Shown: in pieces, positions 1 to 8,371 of the stretch
Layout: each line of letters opens with the position of its first letter
Numbering within the stretch: position 1 is the stretch's first letter
Source of the DNA: SYFY01 sp043719475
Lineage (GTDB): Bacteria; Pseudomonadota; Gammaproteobacteria; Pseudomonadales; Azotimanducaceae
DNA length: 45,298 bases
Reading direction: 5' to 3'
Assembly (NCBI GenBank): GCA_043719475.1
Contig: JAYSTS010000180.1
Location: forward strand, 1 to 45,298
Notes under the pieces: generated by a model
The model's input: the letters and a program-made list of their open reading frames with translations, nothing else
Databases searched by the model: none
Told to the model about the DNA's origin: nothing
Position numbers and translations under genes: made by a program

Positions 1-4
1 CTCA

Positions 5-358
5 ATGCATGACCTGATCATCATCAAAGGCCTGCGTTTTGACTGCATCGTCGGCATCAATCCACCAGAGCGAATCAACCCTCAACCCCTGCAACTGGAC
101 CTGGAAATCGGCACGGACATCGGCATCGCGGCAGCAAGCGAGGATATTCATTCGACTGTTGACTATGGTGAGATCGCCATTGGCGTGGAGACGTTTGTCA
201 GGGCCGGGCAGTTTCTATTGCTTGAAACGCTGGCCGAGCAAACCACAAGGATGATCTTCGATCGCTGGAGAGTCAGCTCGGTCAGACTGACAGTGCTGAA
301 ACCTCAGGCAATCCCACATGCCGACGCTGCTGGCATCTCAATCTATCGCGCTCGTTGA
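5..358 (+). CDS. folB: Dihydroneopterin aldolase FolB
   Basis: This 117-residue protein matches FolB in length and motifs. FolB cleaves 7,8-dihydroneopterin to 6-hydroxymethyl-dihydropterin and glycolaldehyde in cytosolic folate synthesis. Visible landmarks are Glu22 in PPERIN, Tyr54 in STVDYGE, Glu74 in LLLETLAEQ (pterin-binding Glu) and Lys99 in VLKPQA (catalytic Lys). Starting at the ATG at base 5 gives the usual family length, so the gene appears complete although it begins at the window edge. Its stop lies inside the 3' end of cca, which converges on it, and the two coding regions overlap by 16 bases. Upstream context and promoter are outside the window. Confidence 0.93.
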   Translation: MHDLIIIKGLRFDCIVGINPPERINPQPLQLDLEIGTDIGIAAASEDIHSTVDYGEIAIGVETFVRAGQFLLLETLAEQTTRMIFDRWRVSSVRLTVLKPQAIPHADAAGISIYRAR

Positions 359-1401
359 GCCTGCACCACGAGCTCGGTTCTTGCCTCACGTATTGCCAGG
401 CCGAGCGCTGATCCAGACAAGTTATCAAACGCACTGGCCTTGATGTCCCGCATCGCGGCGATGAGATCGCGTACACCCGCCAGATTGGCGCCGTATCGAC
501 GCTCAAGAAAAGCTAGTACGGCTTCCGCAACACTGGGTTCGTGAAACGCCTGGATTCGCTCGAGTACCTGCAGTGTCTTGCCGGCTTCAGCAGTCTGCCA
601 CCTCGTGAGCACCTCTCTCGATAGATGCACCCGGACAACAAAATCGCAGGTCAGATTTGGTGCTCTTACTCTCGAACACAAGTTCTTGATGTCACCTGGC
701 GTTAGCCCTTCGCACCAGACCGCGAACAACTCATTGCCGTGAAACGTGAATCCAGGATCGATAGGCGCAGATCGCTGCCACTCAACAAAAAATGGCACCA
801 GCGCTCCGGCCTCCTGAAGAACAGCGAGAAACCGATACGGGGCAGACGAGTGCAGAACTTTGTGCAACTCCTGCCAAACCCGCTCTGCGGGCAGCTCGTC
901 CAGTCGGTGCTCGCGACCCATTGATTGCATCAACTGCATGGTCTCGCTGCTGACTTGAAATCCGGGTAATTGCGCCGCAAATCTGGCTACGCGCAACACG
1001 CGCAAAGGATCCTCCGCAAAGGCCGGTGACACAGCCCTCAGCACACTTGCTTCAAGGTCGGCCTTGCCACCCCAGGGGTCTACAAGATTGCCAGCCTCAT
1101 CCATCGCCATGGCATTGATCGTCAGATCACGTCGTTGCAGATCTTGTTCCAGTGATACATCGGACGATGAATTCGTTGCAAAACCCTTGTGACCGGCACC
1201 AGTGCGCCGCTCGGTCCTCGCCAGGGCATACTCTTCTCGAGTTTGAGGATGCAGAAAGACTGGAAAGTCCGCACCGACCTGTTGATAACCCGCTGCTTGC
1301 AGCTCTTTTGCGGTGCCGCCAACAACCACCCAATCGCGGTCCTGCACCGGTCTACCAAGCAGTTGATCGCGAACGGCTCCGCCGACGAGATAGATTTTCA
1401 T
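343..1401 (-). CDS. cca: CCA tRNA nucleotidyltransferase, short form without HD domain
   Basis: This is a class II CCA-adding enzyme, which builds or repairs the CCA end of tRNAs from CTP and ATP. The nucleotidyltransferase core is intact: LVGGAVRDQLLG at residues 5-16, the metal-binding Asp21 and Asp23 in QDRDW, RRDLTINAMA, and the DPLRVLRVARFAA helix motif. At 352 residues it is about 60 shorter than E. coli Cca (412). I see no C-terminal HD phosphohydrolase motif, so the phosphatase and 2'-phosphodiesterase activities of the multifunctional form are probably absent. The start was set at ATG 1401 (MKIYLVGG), which places the first motif as in E. coli. The open frame continues 69 codons upstream, but that stretch overlaps apaH and has no family similarity. 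Confidence 0.92.
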   Translation of the reverse strand: MKIYLVGGAVRDQLLGRPVQDRDWVVVGGTAKELQAAGYQQVGADFPVFLHPQTREEYALARTERRTGAGHKGFATNSSSDVSLEQDLQRRDLTINAMAMDEAGNLVDPWGGKADLEASVLRAVSPAFAEDPLRVLRVARFAAQLPGFQVSSETMQLMQSMGREHRLDELPAERVWQELHKVLHSSAPYRFLAVLQEAGALVPFFVEWQRSAPIDPGFTFHGNELFAVWCEGLTPGDIKNLCSRVRAPNLTCDFVVRVHLSREVLTRWQTAEAGKTLQVLERIQAFHEPSVAEAVLAFLERRYGANLAGVRDLIAAMRDIKASAFDNLSGSALGLAIREARTELVVQAQRAR

Positions 1402-1472
1402 GGGGGATAATTGTACGCCGAGGTCAAGGTGTGTTTGGCGCTCGAAAGGTTCAAGACGGTCTGTGCGGACCC

Positions 1473-2285
1473 TCACCGTTGTCTGGATGCAACCGCCCGC
1501 CGCTCCCCGGTACCAAGATTGATGGCGGTCAGTTCCCTCCCCCACACACACCCGGTATCCGTCGCCAAAATACCTGGGTGGTTGGTTACACCTTGTATGG
1601 ATGCCCAATGACCAAATACGACCTTCTCAGCGGGGTGACGCTCAGCATAGACATCAAACCAGGGCCGCAAATGGGCAGGGGCTTCGACAAGTTCTTCCTT
1701 ATGCAGGAAATCGAGTCTATCAGCAGCGTCCAGAAATCTCATTCGCGTGCAGCAGTTGGTGATGAAACGAAGACGAGCCATGCCGGTCAGCGTCTCTTCC
1801 CAGCGGTCGGGCTCGTTACCGTAGAGCTCACGCAGAAAATTCACATACCCTGCGCTTCTCAACACTGAATGGACTTCTGCCGCATAACGAATCAGTTCCT
1901 CACTCGCCCAGCGCGGATAGATTCCCGCATGAACAAGCGTGAACCCGACTTCATCATCACGATGGGCAAGAGGTTGTTTTCGTAACCAGTGTGAAAGCGC
2001 TTCAACGTCCGGCGCGTTGGCGAGTTCATCGAAGGTATCGATTCGTTTGGCTTTATGGCCACCGAAATAGATCGCCAGCCAGTGCAGATCATGATTACCA
2101 AGTACGACAACAGCCTGTTTTCCCAATGATTTTACCAGTCTCAGTGTTGCCAGCGACTCCGGGCCTCTGTTGACAAGATCTCCTACAAACCATAATCGAT
2201 CTTCGGCAGTCAGCGCGAGACCTTCGAGCAACCCAACCAGCTCCAGATGACAACCTTGAACATCACCAACAGCCCAGGTGTTCAC
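1473..2285 (-). CDS. apaH: Diadenosine tetraphosphatase (symmetrical) ApaH
   Basis: ApaH splits Ap4A into two ADP and also decaps Np4-capped RNA. It is a calcineurin-like metallophosphatase of 270 residues. The motifs are GDVQGC at residues 7-12, VGDLVNRGP, VLGNHDLH, LVHAGIYP and FGHWAS. The first motif has Gln where E. coli has His (GDVHGC). As far as I recall, the Gln form also occurs in Pseudomonas ApaH, so it is not by itself a sign of decay. The GTG start at 2285 follows the apaG stop by one base (TGA-A-GTG) and puts the first motif at the usual position. An in-frame ATG at 2309 is the alternative and would add eight residues overlapping apaG. Confidence 0.93.
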   Translation of the reverse strand: MNTWAVGDVQGCHLELVGLLEGLALTAEDRLWFVGDLVNRGPESLATLRLVKSLGKQAVVVLGNHDLHWLAIYFGGHKAKRIDTFDELANAPDVEALSHWLRKQPLAHRDDEVGFTLVHAGIYPRWASEELIRYAAEVHSVLRSAGYVNFLRELYGNEPDRWEETLTGMARLRFITNCCTRMRFLDAADRLDFLHKEELVEAPAHLRPWFDVYAERHPAEKVVFGHWASIQGVTNHPGILATDTGCVWGRELTAINLGTGERRAVASRQR

Positions 2286-2286
2286 T

Positions 2287-2655
2287 TCAATGCACCGCGT
2301 TCGGAACACTCAGCGTGAACATGGGAATGGCGACCGAAAAGCGCTGTCCCTCATCCGTCTGGAACTCATAGGCACCTTGCATGCTGCCAACGGGTGTTTC
2401 CAGCACGCAGGCGCTGGAATAGCTGTACTCGCGCGTCGGTGTGATACGTGGTTGCTCGCCTACCACTCCGGGTCCTTTCACTTCTCGAACCTCACCTTCG
2501 CCGTTGGTAATGATCCAGTGCCGATTCAGAAGCTGCGCAGCACCAACACCTCGATTGGTTATGGTGATGGTGTAGGCAAAGAAAAATCGACGATTTACGA
2601 GGTCGGACTCTGAATCCACGAATAACGTCACCACCGAGACTTCGATACCAGTCAC
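2287..2655 (-). CDS. apaG: ApaG (Co2+/Mg2+ efflux-associated protein)
   Basis: This 122-residue protein has the ApaG fold signature: a fibronectin-III-like beta sandwich with FFFAYTITITNRG, QLLNRHWIITNGEG and TPVGSMQGAYEF. ApaG is a small cytosolic protein of unsettled biochemical role, associated genetically with divalent-cation resistance and usually encoded between ksgA and apaH, exactly as here. The start codon overlaps the ksgA stop by four bases (ATGA) and the stop is one base from the apaH start, so the genes are probably co-translated. Length is typical. Confidence 0.94.
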   Translation of the reverse strand: MTGIEVSVVTLFVDSESDLVNRRFFFAYTITITNRGVGAAQLLNRHWIITNGEGEVREVKGPGVVGEQPRITPTREYSYSSACVLETPVGSMQGAYEFQTDEGQRFSVAIPMFTLSVPNAVH

Positions 2656-3434
2656 TTCAAATCCTCCTCATGCAAAGCGAGAGTATTGGCCATGGCAATG
2701 AATTGCTCCAGCGTAACCGACTCGGCTCGATCCTTGAGGTTGATCGCTGGCAACACCGTTGCCCACACGGACGCCGGCGCCAGCGGTTTGAGATTATTGC
2801 CAAGCTGCTTTCGACGCTGGGAAAACACCGCGCGCAGCACTTTGTCGAGATACTTTTCATCGACGCAAGGCCGCTCGTTCTGAGGTCTAGGGCGCAAGCG
2901 AACAACCGAGGACCACACTGCAGGCGGAGGATCGAAGCTGTCCGGTCCGACATGAAACAACAGCTCCACCTTGCACATGTACTGCATCAGAACGCTCAGG
3001 CGACCCCAGTCTTTTTTACCTGGACCGGCTGATAACCGCTCCGCGACTTCCTTCTGCAACATGAAGTGCATGTCAACGATCAACCCTGTTTCGCGAAGCA
3101 GTTTGACGAGCAGCGGAGTCGAAATGTTGTACGGCAGATTCCCGACGATGCGCATGGGCACCGAGGCCACCGATGCGAGGGGCAACTCAAGAATATCTGC
3201 ACTGATAACCTGCGCCGAGGGGAAGCGCTGTTGCAGCCGTGGAACCAGGTCACGATCGATTTCTACCAGCGTCAGCTGCTGCGAAAGACCATAGAGCGCC
3301 GAGGTCAACGCGCCAGTCCCGGCGCCAATTTCAAGTAAATAATCTTCCTGACGCGGTGCGATGGCTGCGACGATATCAGCCACGACATGTTCATCGACAA
3401 GAAAGTGCTGACCGAAACGATTGCGCGCCCTCAA
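2652..3434 (-). CDS. ksgA: 16S rRNA dimethyladenosine transferase KsgA (RsmA)
   Basis: KsgA dimethylates two adjacent adenosines in the 3' terminal helix of 16S rRNA (A1518/A1519 in E. coli numbering) during 30S maturation. The 260-residue protein shows NRFGQHFLVD at residues 5-14, the SAM-binding motif LEIGAGTGALT, the catalytic NLPYNIS motif, and the C-terminal FSQRRKQLGNNL helix motif. The length is normal. The start overlaps the pdxA stop by four bases and the stop overlaps the apaG start by four, consistent with one transcript running from surA or lptD. Confidence 0.96.
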   Translation of the reverse strand: MRARNRFGQHFLVDEHVVADIVAAIAPRQEDYLLEIGAGTGALTSALYGLSQQLTLVEIDRDLVPRLQQRFPSAQVISADILELPLASVASVPMRIVGNLPYNISTPLLVKLLRETGLIVDMHFMLQKEVAERLSAGPGKKDWGRLSVLMQYMCKVELLFHVGPDSFDPPPAVWSSVVRLRPRPQNERPCVDEKYLDKVLRAVFSQRRKQLGNNLKPLAPASVWATVLPAINLKDRAESVTLEQFIAMANTLALHEEDLK

Positions 3435-4441
3435 TGAGTGCGGGCTCGCCGGGCAAGTTCCGTGGCCAGAGCAATGGCAGCGACCAGACTTCCGGGATCG
3501 GCTTGTCCCGTCGCAGCCAGATCCAGCGCCGTCCCATGATCGACGGACGTGCGTACGAAAGGGAGACCCAGCGTCACGTTTACCGCCTCACCAAATCCGG
3601 CATGTTTGAGTACCGGAAGTCCTTGATCGTGATACATCGCCAGCACGGCATCACATTGCTCAAGAAAGCGTGGAACAAACAGGGTATCGGCTGGCAATGG
3701 CCCTTTCAGGTCCATTCCTTGCGCACGCAGACGATCAAGAACGGGGGTGATGATTTCAATTTCCTCGCGACCAAGATACCCGCTTTCTCCGGCATGCGGA
3801 TTCAACCCAGCAACCAGGATCCTCGGGTTATCGATGCCAAATCGGTCTTTCAATGATGTCCACAGGATGCGTAGCCGTCGCTCCAGCAGCTCCGGTTTTA
3901 TGGCATCGGCAACATCACGCAATGGCAAGTGAGTGGTAACGAGTGCAACCCGCAGGGTGCCGGCCACCAGGAGCATGACCACGTCAGGAACAGCGCATCG
4001 ATCCTGGAGGTACTCCGTGTGCCCGCTGAAGGGGATACCTGCATCGTTGATCACGGACTTCTGCAGCGGCCCTGTGACCATGGCGCCAAACTGGCCACTC
4101 AGACATCCGTCGATGGCAACATCCAGTGTTTGCAAGATTGCCCACGCGTTGCCTGGTTCCAGGCGACCGGGTTGTACTGGCATCGCAAGGGGCACGTGGA
4201 TGAGCGACAGGACGCCTGCCTCGGTCGATACTTGACCAGCGCTGAAATCGAGCCGGACCTTCAAACCCAAACTATGAGCTCGCTCTGCGAGCATGCCGGC
4301 ATCACCAATACCAACCCATGGCTGCGTGCGCGCACGCATCGCCAACTGCAGAACCAGGTCCGGTCCGATCCCGGCAGGTTCGCCTACCGTGATGGCCAGT
4401 GGTGAGGCTTCAGAGCCTAATTTCGACGAAGGCTTCGTCAC
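3431..4441 (-). CDS. pdxA: 4-hydroxythreonine-4-phosphate dehydrogenase PdxA
   Basis: PdxA is the NAD-dependent, metal-requiring enzyme of the DXP-dependent pyridoxal phosphate pathway. The 336-residue protein carries VGEPAGIGPDL near the N terminus and the three metal-ligand His contexts: SGHTEYL, NPHAGESG and MYHDQGLP. The only plausible start is a GTG at 4441, which makes the gene overlap the 3' end of surA by 32 bases. No closer in-frame start leaves the first motif intact. The surA-pdxA-ksgA order is classic for gammaproteobacteria. Confidence 0.95.
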   Translation of the reverse strand: MTKPSSKLGSEASPLAITVGEPAGIGPDLVLQLAMRARTQPWVGIGDAGMLAERAHSLGLKVRLDFSAGQVSTEAGVLSLIHVPLAMPVQPGRLEPGNAWAILQTLDVAIDGCLSGQFGAMVTGPLQKSVINDAGIPFSGHTEYLQDRCAVPDVVMLLVAGTLRVALVTTHLPLRDVADAIKPELLERRLRILWTSLKDRFGIDNPRILVAGLNPHAGESGYLGREEIEIITPVLDRLRAQGMDLKGPLPADTLFVPRFLEQCDAVLAMYHDQGLPVLKHAGFGEAVNVTLGLPFVRTSVDHGTALDLAATGQADPGSLVAAIALATELARRARTH

Positions 4442-5702
4442 GTATTTCCTTCAGCCACGCTTCCAGCTCCTCATTGTAACGGCGCTGATGAAGCACTCGC
4501 ATGGCCATATCCTCTCGAGCTTCCTGGCTCTGGTCCTGACGGCGACGCTCTTGAACCTGAAGGACGTGCCAGCCGTACTGCGTCTTGAACGGCTTGCTGA
4601 ACTTGCCCGTAGGCGTTGCGGCGACGATCTCGCGGAACTCCGGGACAAACTCCTCACCATCGGTCCACCCAAGATCTCCGCCGATCAATGCCGTCCCGGG
4701 ATCCTGAGAGTTCGAGGCAGCAAGCGCATCGAAGTCACCACCGTTGAGAAGCTCTTCATAAATCTTCCACACCTGCGCCTGCGTCTGCTGGTCGGACCGA
4801 ATTTCGGATGGCCGAAGGAGAATGTGGCGCAGCTTGGCCTGATCCACCTGCTGCGTCCCGGCACCTCTTTGCTCCAGCAGCTTGATGATGTGAATCGCCC
4901 CTGGCACGACGATGGGTTCGGCAACCTCGCCTGCCTTGAGTGCAAGCACCTGTTCGGCAAAAAGACTGGGGAGTTCCCCCGCCCGACGCCATCCAAGATC
5001 CCCTCCTTCGAGCGCCGTCGACGACGACGAGTTGGCGATTGCAATCTGACCAAAATCCGCGCCGCTCTGGAGTGATTTGACCAGTTCATCGGCCTTTTTG
5101 AGCGCCGCCTGCATCACTTCTTCCTTGGAATCCTGCTTGATGGTCAGAAGGATGTGCCCTACCCGAAACTCGTCGGACAGCATTTCCTTGAAGAAGGGCG
5201 AACTGAGCAGATCTTTGATTTCCTGATCAGAGACGGAGATGCGTCGATTGACGACACCACGCTGTAGACGGCTGATGAGCATTTCTTTGCGAATATCCTC
5301 GCGAAACGCCGGATAACTCATGCCATCCTTGATCAACGCAGCCTGAAACTGCTCGATGGACATCTTGTTACCTTCTGCAAACTGAGCAACCGCACGGGTC
5401 AGTGTTTCGTCATCGATTTCTACACCGCGCCTTATCGCTTGCTGAAGTTGCAGGTTCTCGATGATAAGACGTTCGAGAACCTGATTGACCAACACGCTAT
5501 CTGCCGGTGCCGCAGTCTTGTTGGCAACCAACTGCTTGCGAATGGTATCCACCCGCTCGATCAGCTCCGAAGCGAGAACCACATCGTCATCGACAATCGC
5601 TACGATGCCGTCGATCTCCTTGTAGCTCGCCTGACCCGACGCAGCCGCCAGCAACAACGCCATTGTTACCAGAGTCATGTGTAATCGAAGAAACGCCAAC
5701 AT
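4410..5702 (-). CDS. surA: Periplasmic chaperone/peptidyl-prolyl isomerase SurA
   Basis: SurA escorts unfolded outer-membrane proteins, including LptD, across the periplasm to the BAM complex. The 430-residue precursor starts with a signal peptide (MLAFLRLHMTLVTMALLLAA, cleavage probably after SGQAS). A SurA N-terminal domain with IDGIVAIVDDDVVLASEL follows. Then come two parvulin domains, around residues 175-275 (VGHILLTI, EGGDLGWR) and 290-390 (LRHILLRP, GGDLGWTDG), and a C-terminal tail with DEAFVEIRL. Both parvulin repeats look intact. The gene begins 14 bases after the lptD stop, so chaperone and client are made from the same transcript. Confidence 0.96.
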   Translation of the reverse strand: MLAFLRLHMTLVTMALLLAAASGQASYKEIDGIVAIVDDDVVLASELIERVDTIRKQLVANKTAAPADSVLVNQVLERLIIENLQLQQAIRRGVEIDDETLTRAVAQFAEGNKMSIEQFQAALIKDGMSYPAFREDIRKEMLISRLQRGVVNRRISVSDQEIKDLLSSPFFKEMLSDEFRVGHILLTIKQDSKEEVMQAALKKADELVKSLQSGADFGQIAIANSSSSTALEGGDLGWRRAGELPSLFAEQVLALKAGEVAEPIVVPGAIHIIKLLEQRGAGTQQVDQAKLRHILLRPSEIRSDQQTQAQVWKIYEELLNGGDFDALAASNSQDPGTALIGGDLGWTDGEEFVPEFREIVAATPTGKFSKPFKTQYGWHVLQVQERRRQDQSQEAREDMAMRVLHQRRYNEELEAWLKEIRDEAFVEIRL

Positions 5703-5716
5703 CTTAATTCACCAAA

Positions 5717-8296
5717 TTACCAGTTTGCATAACCGGGCTGATCTTCCGTGTAATAACCACGAATACCTTTCGTCAGTACCGACTCGGTCTTGGCGCCAAT
5801 GCCGGCCAGACCCTTGAACACGAATTGCAGGAAAATTCCCTTGTCGGCCTTGATATTGCCAAAATCAAACCCGCTTGGGCTATCGAGGTATCGGCGAGCC
5901 ATCACGCGTACCTGCCAGCAGCAATCGTTGTACTCGATTCCCGCAAACGCCTCAATGGTGCGATCACTCTTGAGATCGTAGTTCCACCGTCCCATCAACG
6001 AGTAGTGGCGCGTAACCGGCCAATACATCGATAGATCCGTCTGCTGAATATTCTCGAGTACACGCTGTCGGTAGCCGACATTGAATATTCTGGAGTTGTC
6101 CCGACGATATTGAATGAAGGCTGAACTTTCATCGAACTGATTGTCATTGGGATCCCAAACCACACCGCCACCAACCCACCAGTACTTGGCAAAGCGGGCT
6201 TCCAGTTCACTCGCCACGGCGGACGTCGTTTGTTTCAGGTCAGAGGATGGCAAACCATACAGGCTGACGCGTCGATTACGCAGGTACTTGATCTGTCCGA
6301 TGCTCATCCGCAGATGTTCGGTGCCGGTTTTTCGATCCAGAAATCGTGACGTCACTCCGGCTGAGACCTGATTCGCATCGCTGAGGCGATCTAGGCCCGC
6401 AAACCGTTCTTCCCTGAAAAGTTGGCTGTAGGTAAAGGTCAGCTCGCCTGAGTCGAACAACGGTAACTGATCCTGATTCTCATAGCCTCGATAGAGATAG
6501 AAGACGCGCGGCTCCAGCGTTTGAGTCAACTCGTTGCCGCGGAATAACAAGTCGCGTTCGAAAACCAGTCCGCCGTCAATCGATCCAGTGACCAGGCTTC
6601 GATCGGGTGACAGATCATCGACCCGCACGCCACCAAGCCGGCGATCCTGATTGAGCTTGTACTGGGTAAAACTGTAGTTGCTGGCAAGCGTCAGATGTCC
6701 AAACGGCCACGTAAAGGGGAGCTTCAGACTTGGCCGGACATAAAACCGTTCGCCCGTCAGCGCGTCAATGCCGCTGACGTTGTCAGTATCCCGATCAAAT
6801 GATGCTGCCTGCGTATTCATATTGAACTGCAGCAGGTTGAAAGCTCGATCATAGTCCGCAGTCAGCTCCGGCAGCCGTGCATACGGATCTACCTGGATTT
6901 CATCTAGGCGTTGAAAATTCTGCGCCCACAGCCGCGTGCGAAACCTGCCGGTTGAGTAGTTCAGTTCGCCGCGCTGTTCAAGCTGAATCTCGCTTGACAA
7001 TCCAAAGTCCGTATCCAGATCCCGGAAGTAGTCACGATCGCTCACTTCAGTGTAGTCGATGCTGGTGTAGGCCGGCCCCAGTCGTCCAGTCTGATCCACT
7101 GACAACAACCAGCGATCGGCCGACTTGAACGTGTCGTTGGGAAACAACTGCTCAAAATTCTTCTTCGACAGTTTGCCGTTATAGCTGTTGTCCTTTGGCA
7201 ACAAACTACCACCAACTACCAGGTTCTGCGAATTACTCAGATGCCGGAACTCTCCGTCCAGACCGGCACCACGCTCGCTCATGTATCGCGGTACCACGGT
7301 GGCGTCGTAGTTGGGGGCCAGATTGATGTAGTAAGGCAGTGCCAGGTCGACGCCATCTTCGCTGGAATAGCCCATGCCAGGAAAAAGGAAACCTGACTGC
7401 CGGTCATCAGTGACGGGGAACTGGATGTAAGGGGTGTAGAACACGGGCACACCTTTTACCCGCAGCACTGCACTTCGGGCGGTGCCAAAAATCTCGCCAT
7501 TGCGGATGGTCAACGTCTTTGCATCGAGTCGCCAGCTGTCATTGCCTGGCTCACACCGCGTAAATCGATTGTTGTGCATGACCAGGTCGCCAGCATCATT
7601 GCGCACTACCTTACGTGAATGGCCCCGATAGTCGCTGTCGGTCAGCAGGAATTGAGCCTTGTCGAGTTCGGCCGCCTTGGTATCGATTTGTATGTGAGCC
7701 TGCTCTCCTTGCAGCACCACGGTGGGCTCCGTGATGCGCACGCCACCCGTAAGTTCAGCTTGCCGCGCAACGCTATCGTAATGGGCTTTTGCGGCGGACA
7801 CCGATCGATTGCCCTGAGTGAACCGCACATCACCTTCAAGCTCCACAGACTCGCCAAGCTTCGATTCGATCTGATCCGCCTCCGTCACCAGAGGGTACTG
7901 AGTGCTGTCCGCATCCAGCGGCAAGGGAAACGGCGGTAATACGTAATCGCCATAACAGAAAGGAGGCAAGGTTGCAGCTTGATCTGGAGATAGATCAGAC
8001 CGCAGGACAAAAAGACTCGCTGCCAAGTCCGGGGCCAGGGGATCAACCGCAGTACGATCCGGCGAGCTCTCGACCAAATTCCCGACCAAAAAAGGTGGCA
8101 ACTCCTTGCGGTCCGATCCCTTGCAATCCCAGCCCTCTCCCGATTGATCTGGCGAACAGTTGATTTCCGGTGCTCGCTTCGCGGATTCCTCTGCTTTCAG
8201 GCGATTCCATTGGAGCCCCTGCGCAGCCATTGCCGGAAGCCATGGCCCTGCAAGGAACAGCAGAACAGCAAGCAGATGGATCAGGCGGGGCAACAT
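5717..8296 (-). CDS. lptD: LPS-assembly outer membrane protein LptD
   Basis: LptD, with the lipoprotein LptE, inserts lipopolysaccharide into the outer leaflet of the outer membrane. The 859-residue protein has a signal peptide (LIHLLAVLLFLAGPW, cleavage near AMA-AQG). An N-terminal extension rich in Pro and Asp contains several Cys. The OstA-like beta-taco domain (LEGDVRFTQGNRSVSA, ELTGGVRITEP) precedes a long C-terminal beta barrel. The paired Cys typical of the LptD C terminus is visible in EYNDCCWQV, and TRCEPGNDSWRL supplies a likely disulphide partner. The length is somewhat above E. coli LptD (784), mainly from the N-terminal extension. It is the first gene of the minus-strand operon and is divergent from amgK. 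Confidence 0.95.
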   Translation of the reverse strand: MLPRLIHLLAVLLFLAGPWLPAMAAQGLQWNRLKAEESAKRAPEINCSPDQSGEGWDCKGSDRKELPPFLVGNLVESSPDRTAVDPLAPDLAASLFVLRSDLSPDQAATLPPFCYGDYVLPPFPLPLDADSTQYPLVTEADQIESKLGESVELEGDVRFTQGNRSVSAAKAHYDSVARQAELTGGVRITEPTVVLQGEQAHIQIDTKAAELDKAQFLLTDSDYRGHSRKVVRNDAGDLVMHNNRFTRCEPGNDSWRLDAKTLTIRNGEIFGTARSAVLRVKGVPVFYTPYIQFPVTDDRQSGFLFPGMGYSSEDGVDLALPYYINLAPNYDATVVPRYMSERGAGLDGEFRHLSNSQNLVVGGSLLPKDNSYNGKLSKKNFEQLFPNDTFKSADRWLLSVDQTGRLGPAYTSIDYTEVSDRDYFRDLDTDFGLSSEIQLEQRGELNYSTGRFRTRLWAQNFQRLDEIQVDPYARLPELTADYDRAFNLLQFNMNTQAASFDRDTDNVSGIDALTGERFYVRPSLKLPFTWPFGHLTLASNYSFTQYKLNQDRRLGGVRVDDLSPDRSLVTGSIDGGLVFERDLLFRGNELTQTLEPRVFYLYRGYENQDQLPLFDSGELTFTYSQLFREERFAGLDRLSDANQVSAGVTSRFLDRKTGTEHLRMSIGQIKYLRNRRVSLYGLPSSDLKQTTSAVASELEARFAKYWWVGGGVVWDPNDNQFDESSAFIQYRRDNSRIFNVGYRQRVLENIQQTDLSMYWPVTRHYSLMGRWNYDLKSDRTIEAFAGIEYNDCCWQVRVMARRYLDSPSGFDFGNIKADKGIFLQFVFKGLAGIGAKTESVLTKGIRGYYTEDQPGYANW

Positions 8297-8312
8297 GGCG
8301 CGCGATGATAAA

Positions 8313-8331
8313 GAGTTGAGGCCGTCAACTC
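8313..8331. promoter_or_regulatory. Inverted repeat in the lptD/amgK divergent gap
   Basis: GAGTTGA and TCAACTC are perfect 7-base arms around a 5-base centre in the 75-base gap between the divergent lptD and amgK starts. It could be an operator or an mRNA hairpin in the lptD leader. I recognise no known factor's site. Confidence 0.35.
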
Positions 8332-8371
8332 ACCTGTAGCCGCAATATTTCCGCACGGGCAGAATGACCCC

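Noticed and set aside
1152..1868. Long plus-strand open frame across cca and apaH
   Set aside because: It is antisense to two clear genes, has no recognisable domain and its composition is that of a shadow frame.
2285..2309. Gln for His in the first ApaH motif as loss of activity
   Set aside because: As far as I recall, the GD.QGC form occurs in other gammaproteobacterial ApaH proteins and the other metal ligands are present.
3239..3856. 205-codon plus-strand frame opposite ksgA and pdxA
   Set aside because: Fully antisense to well-supported enzymes, with no motif.
4293..5075. 260-codon plus-strand frame opposite surA
   Set aside because: Antisense to the parvulin domains of surA, no protein-family signal and no ribosome-binding site.
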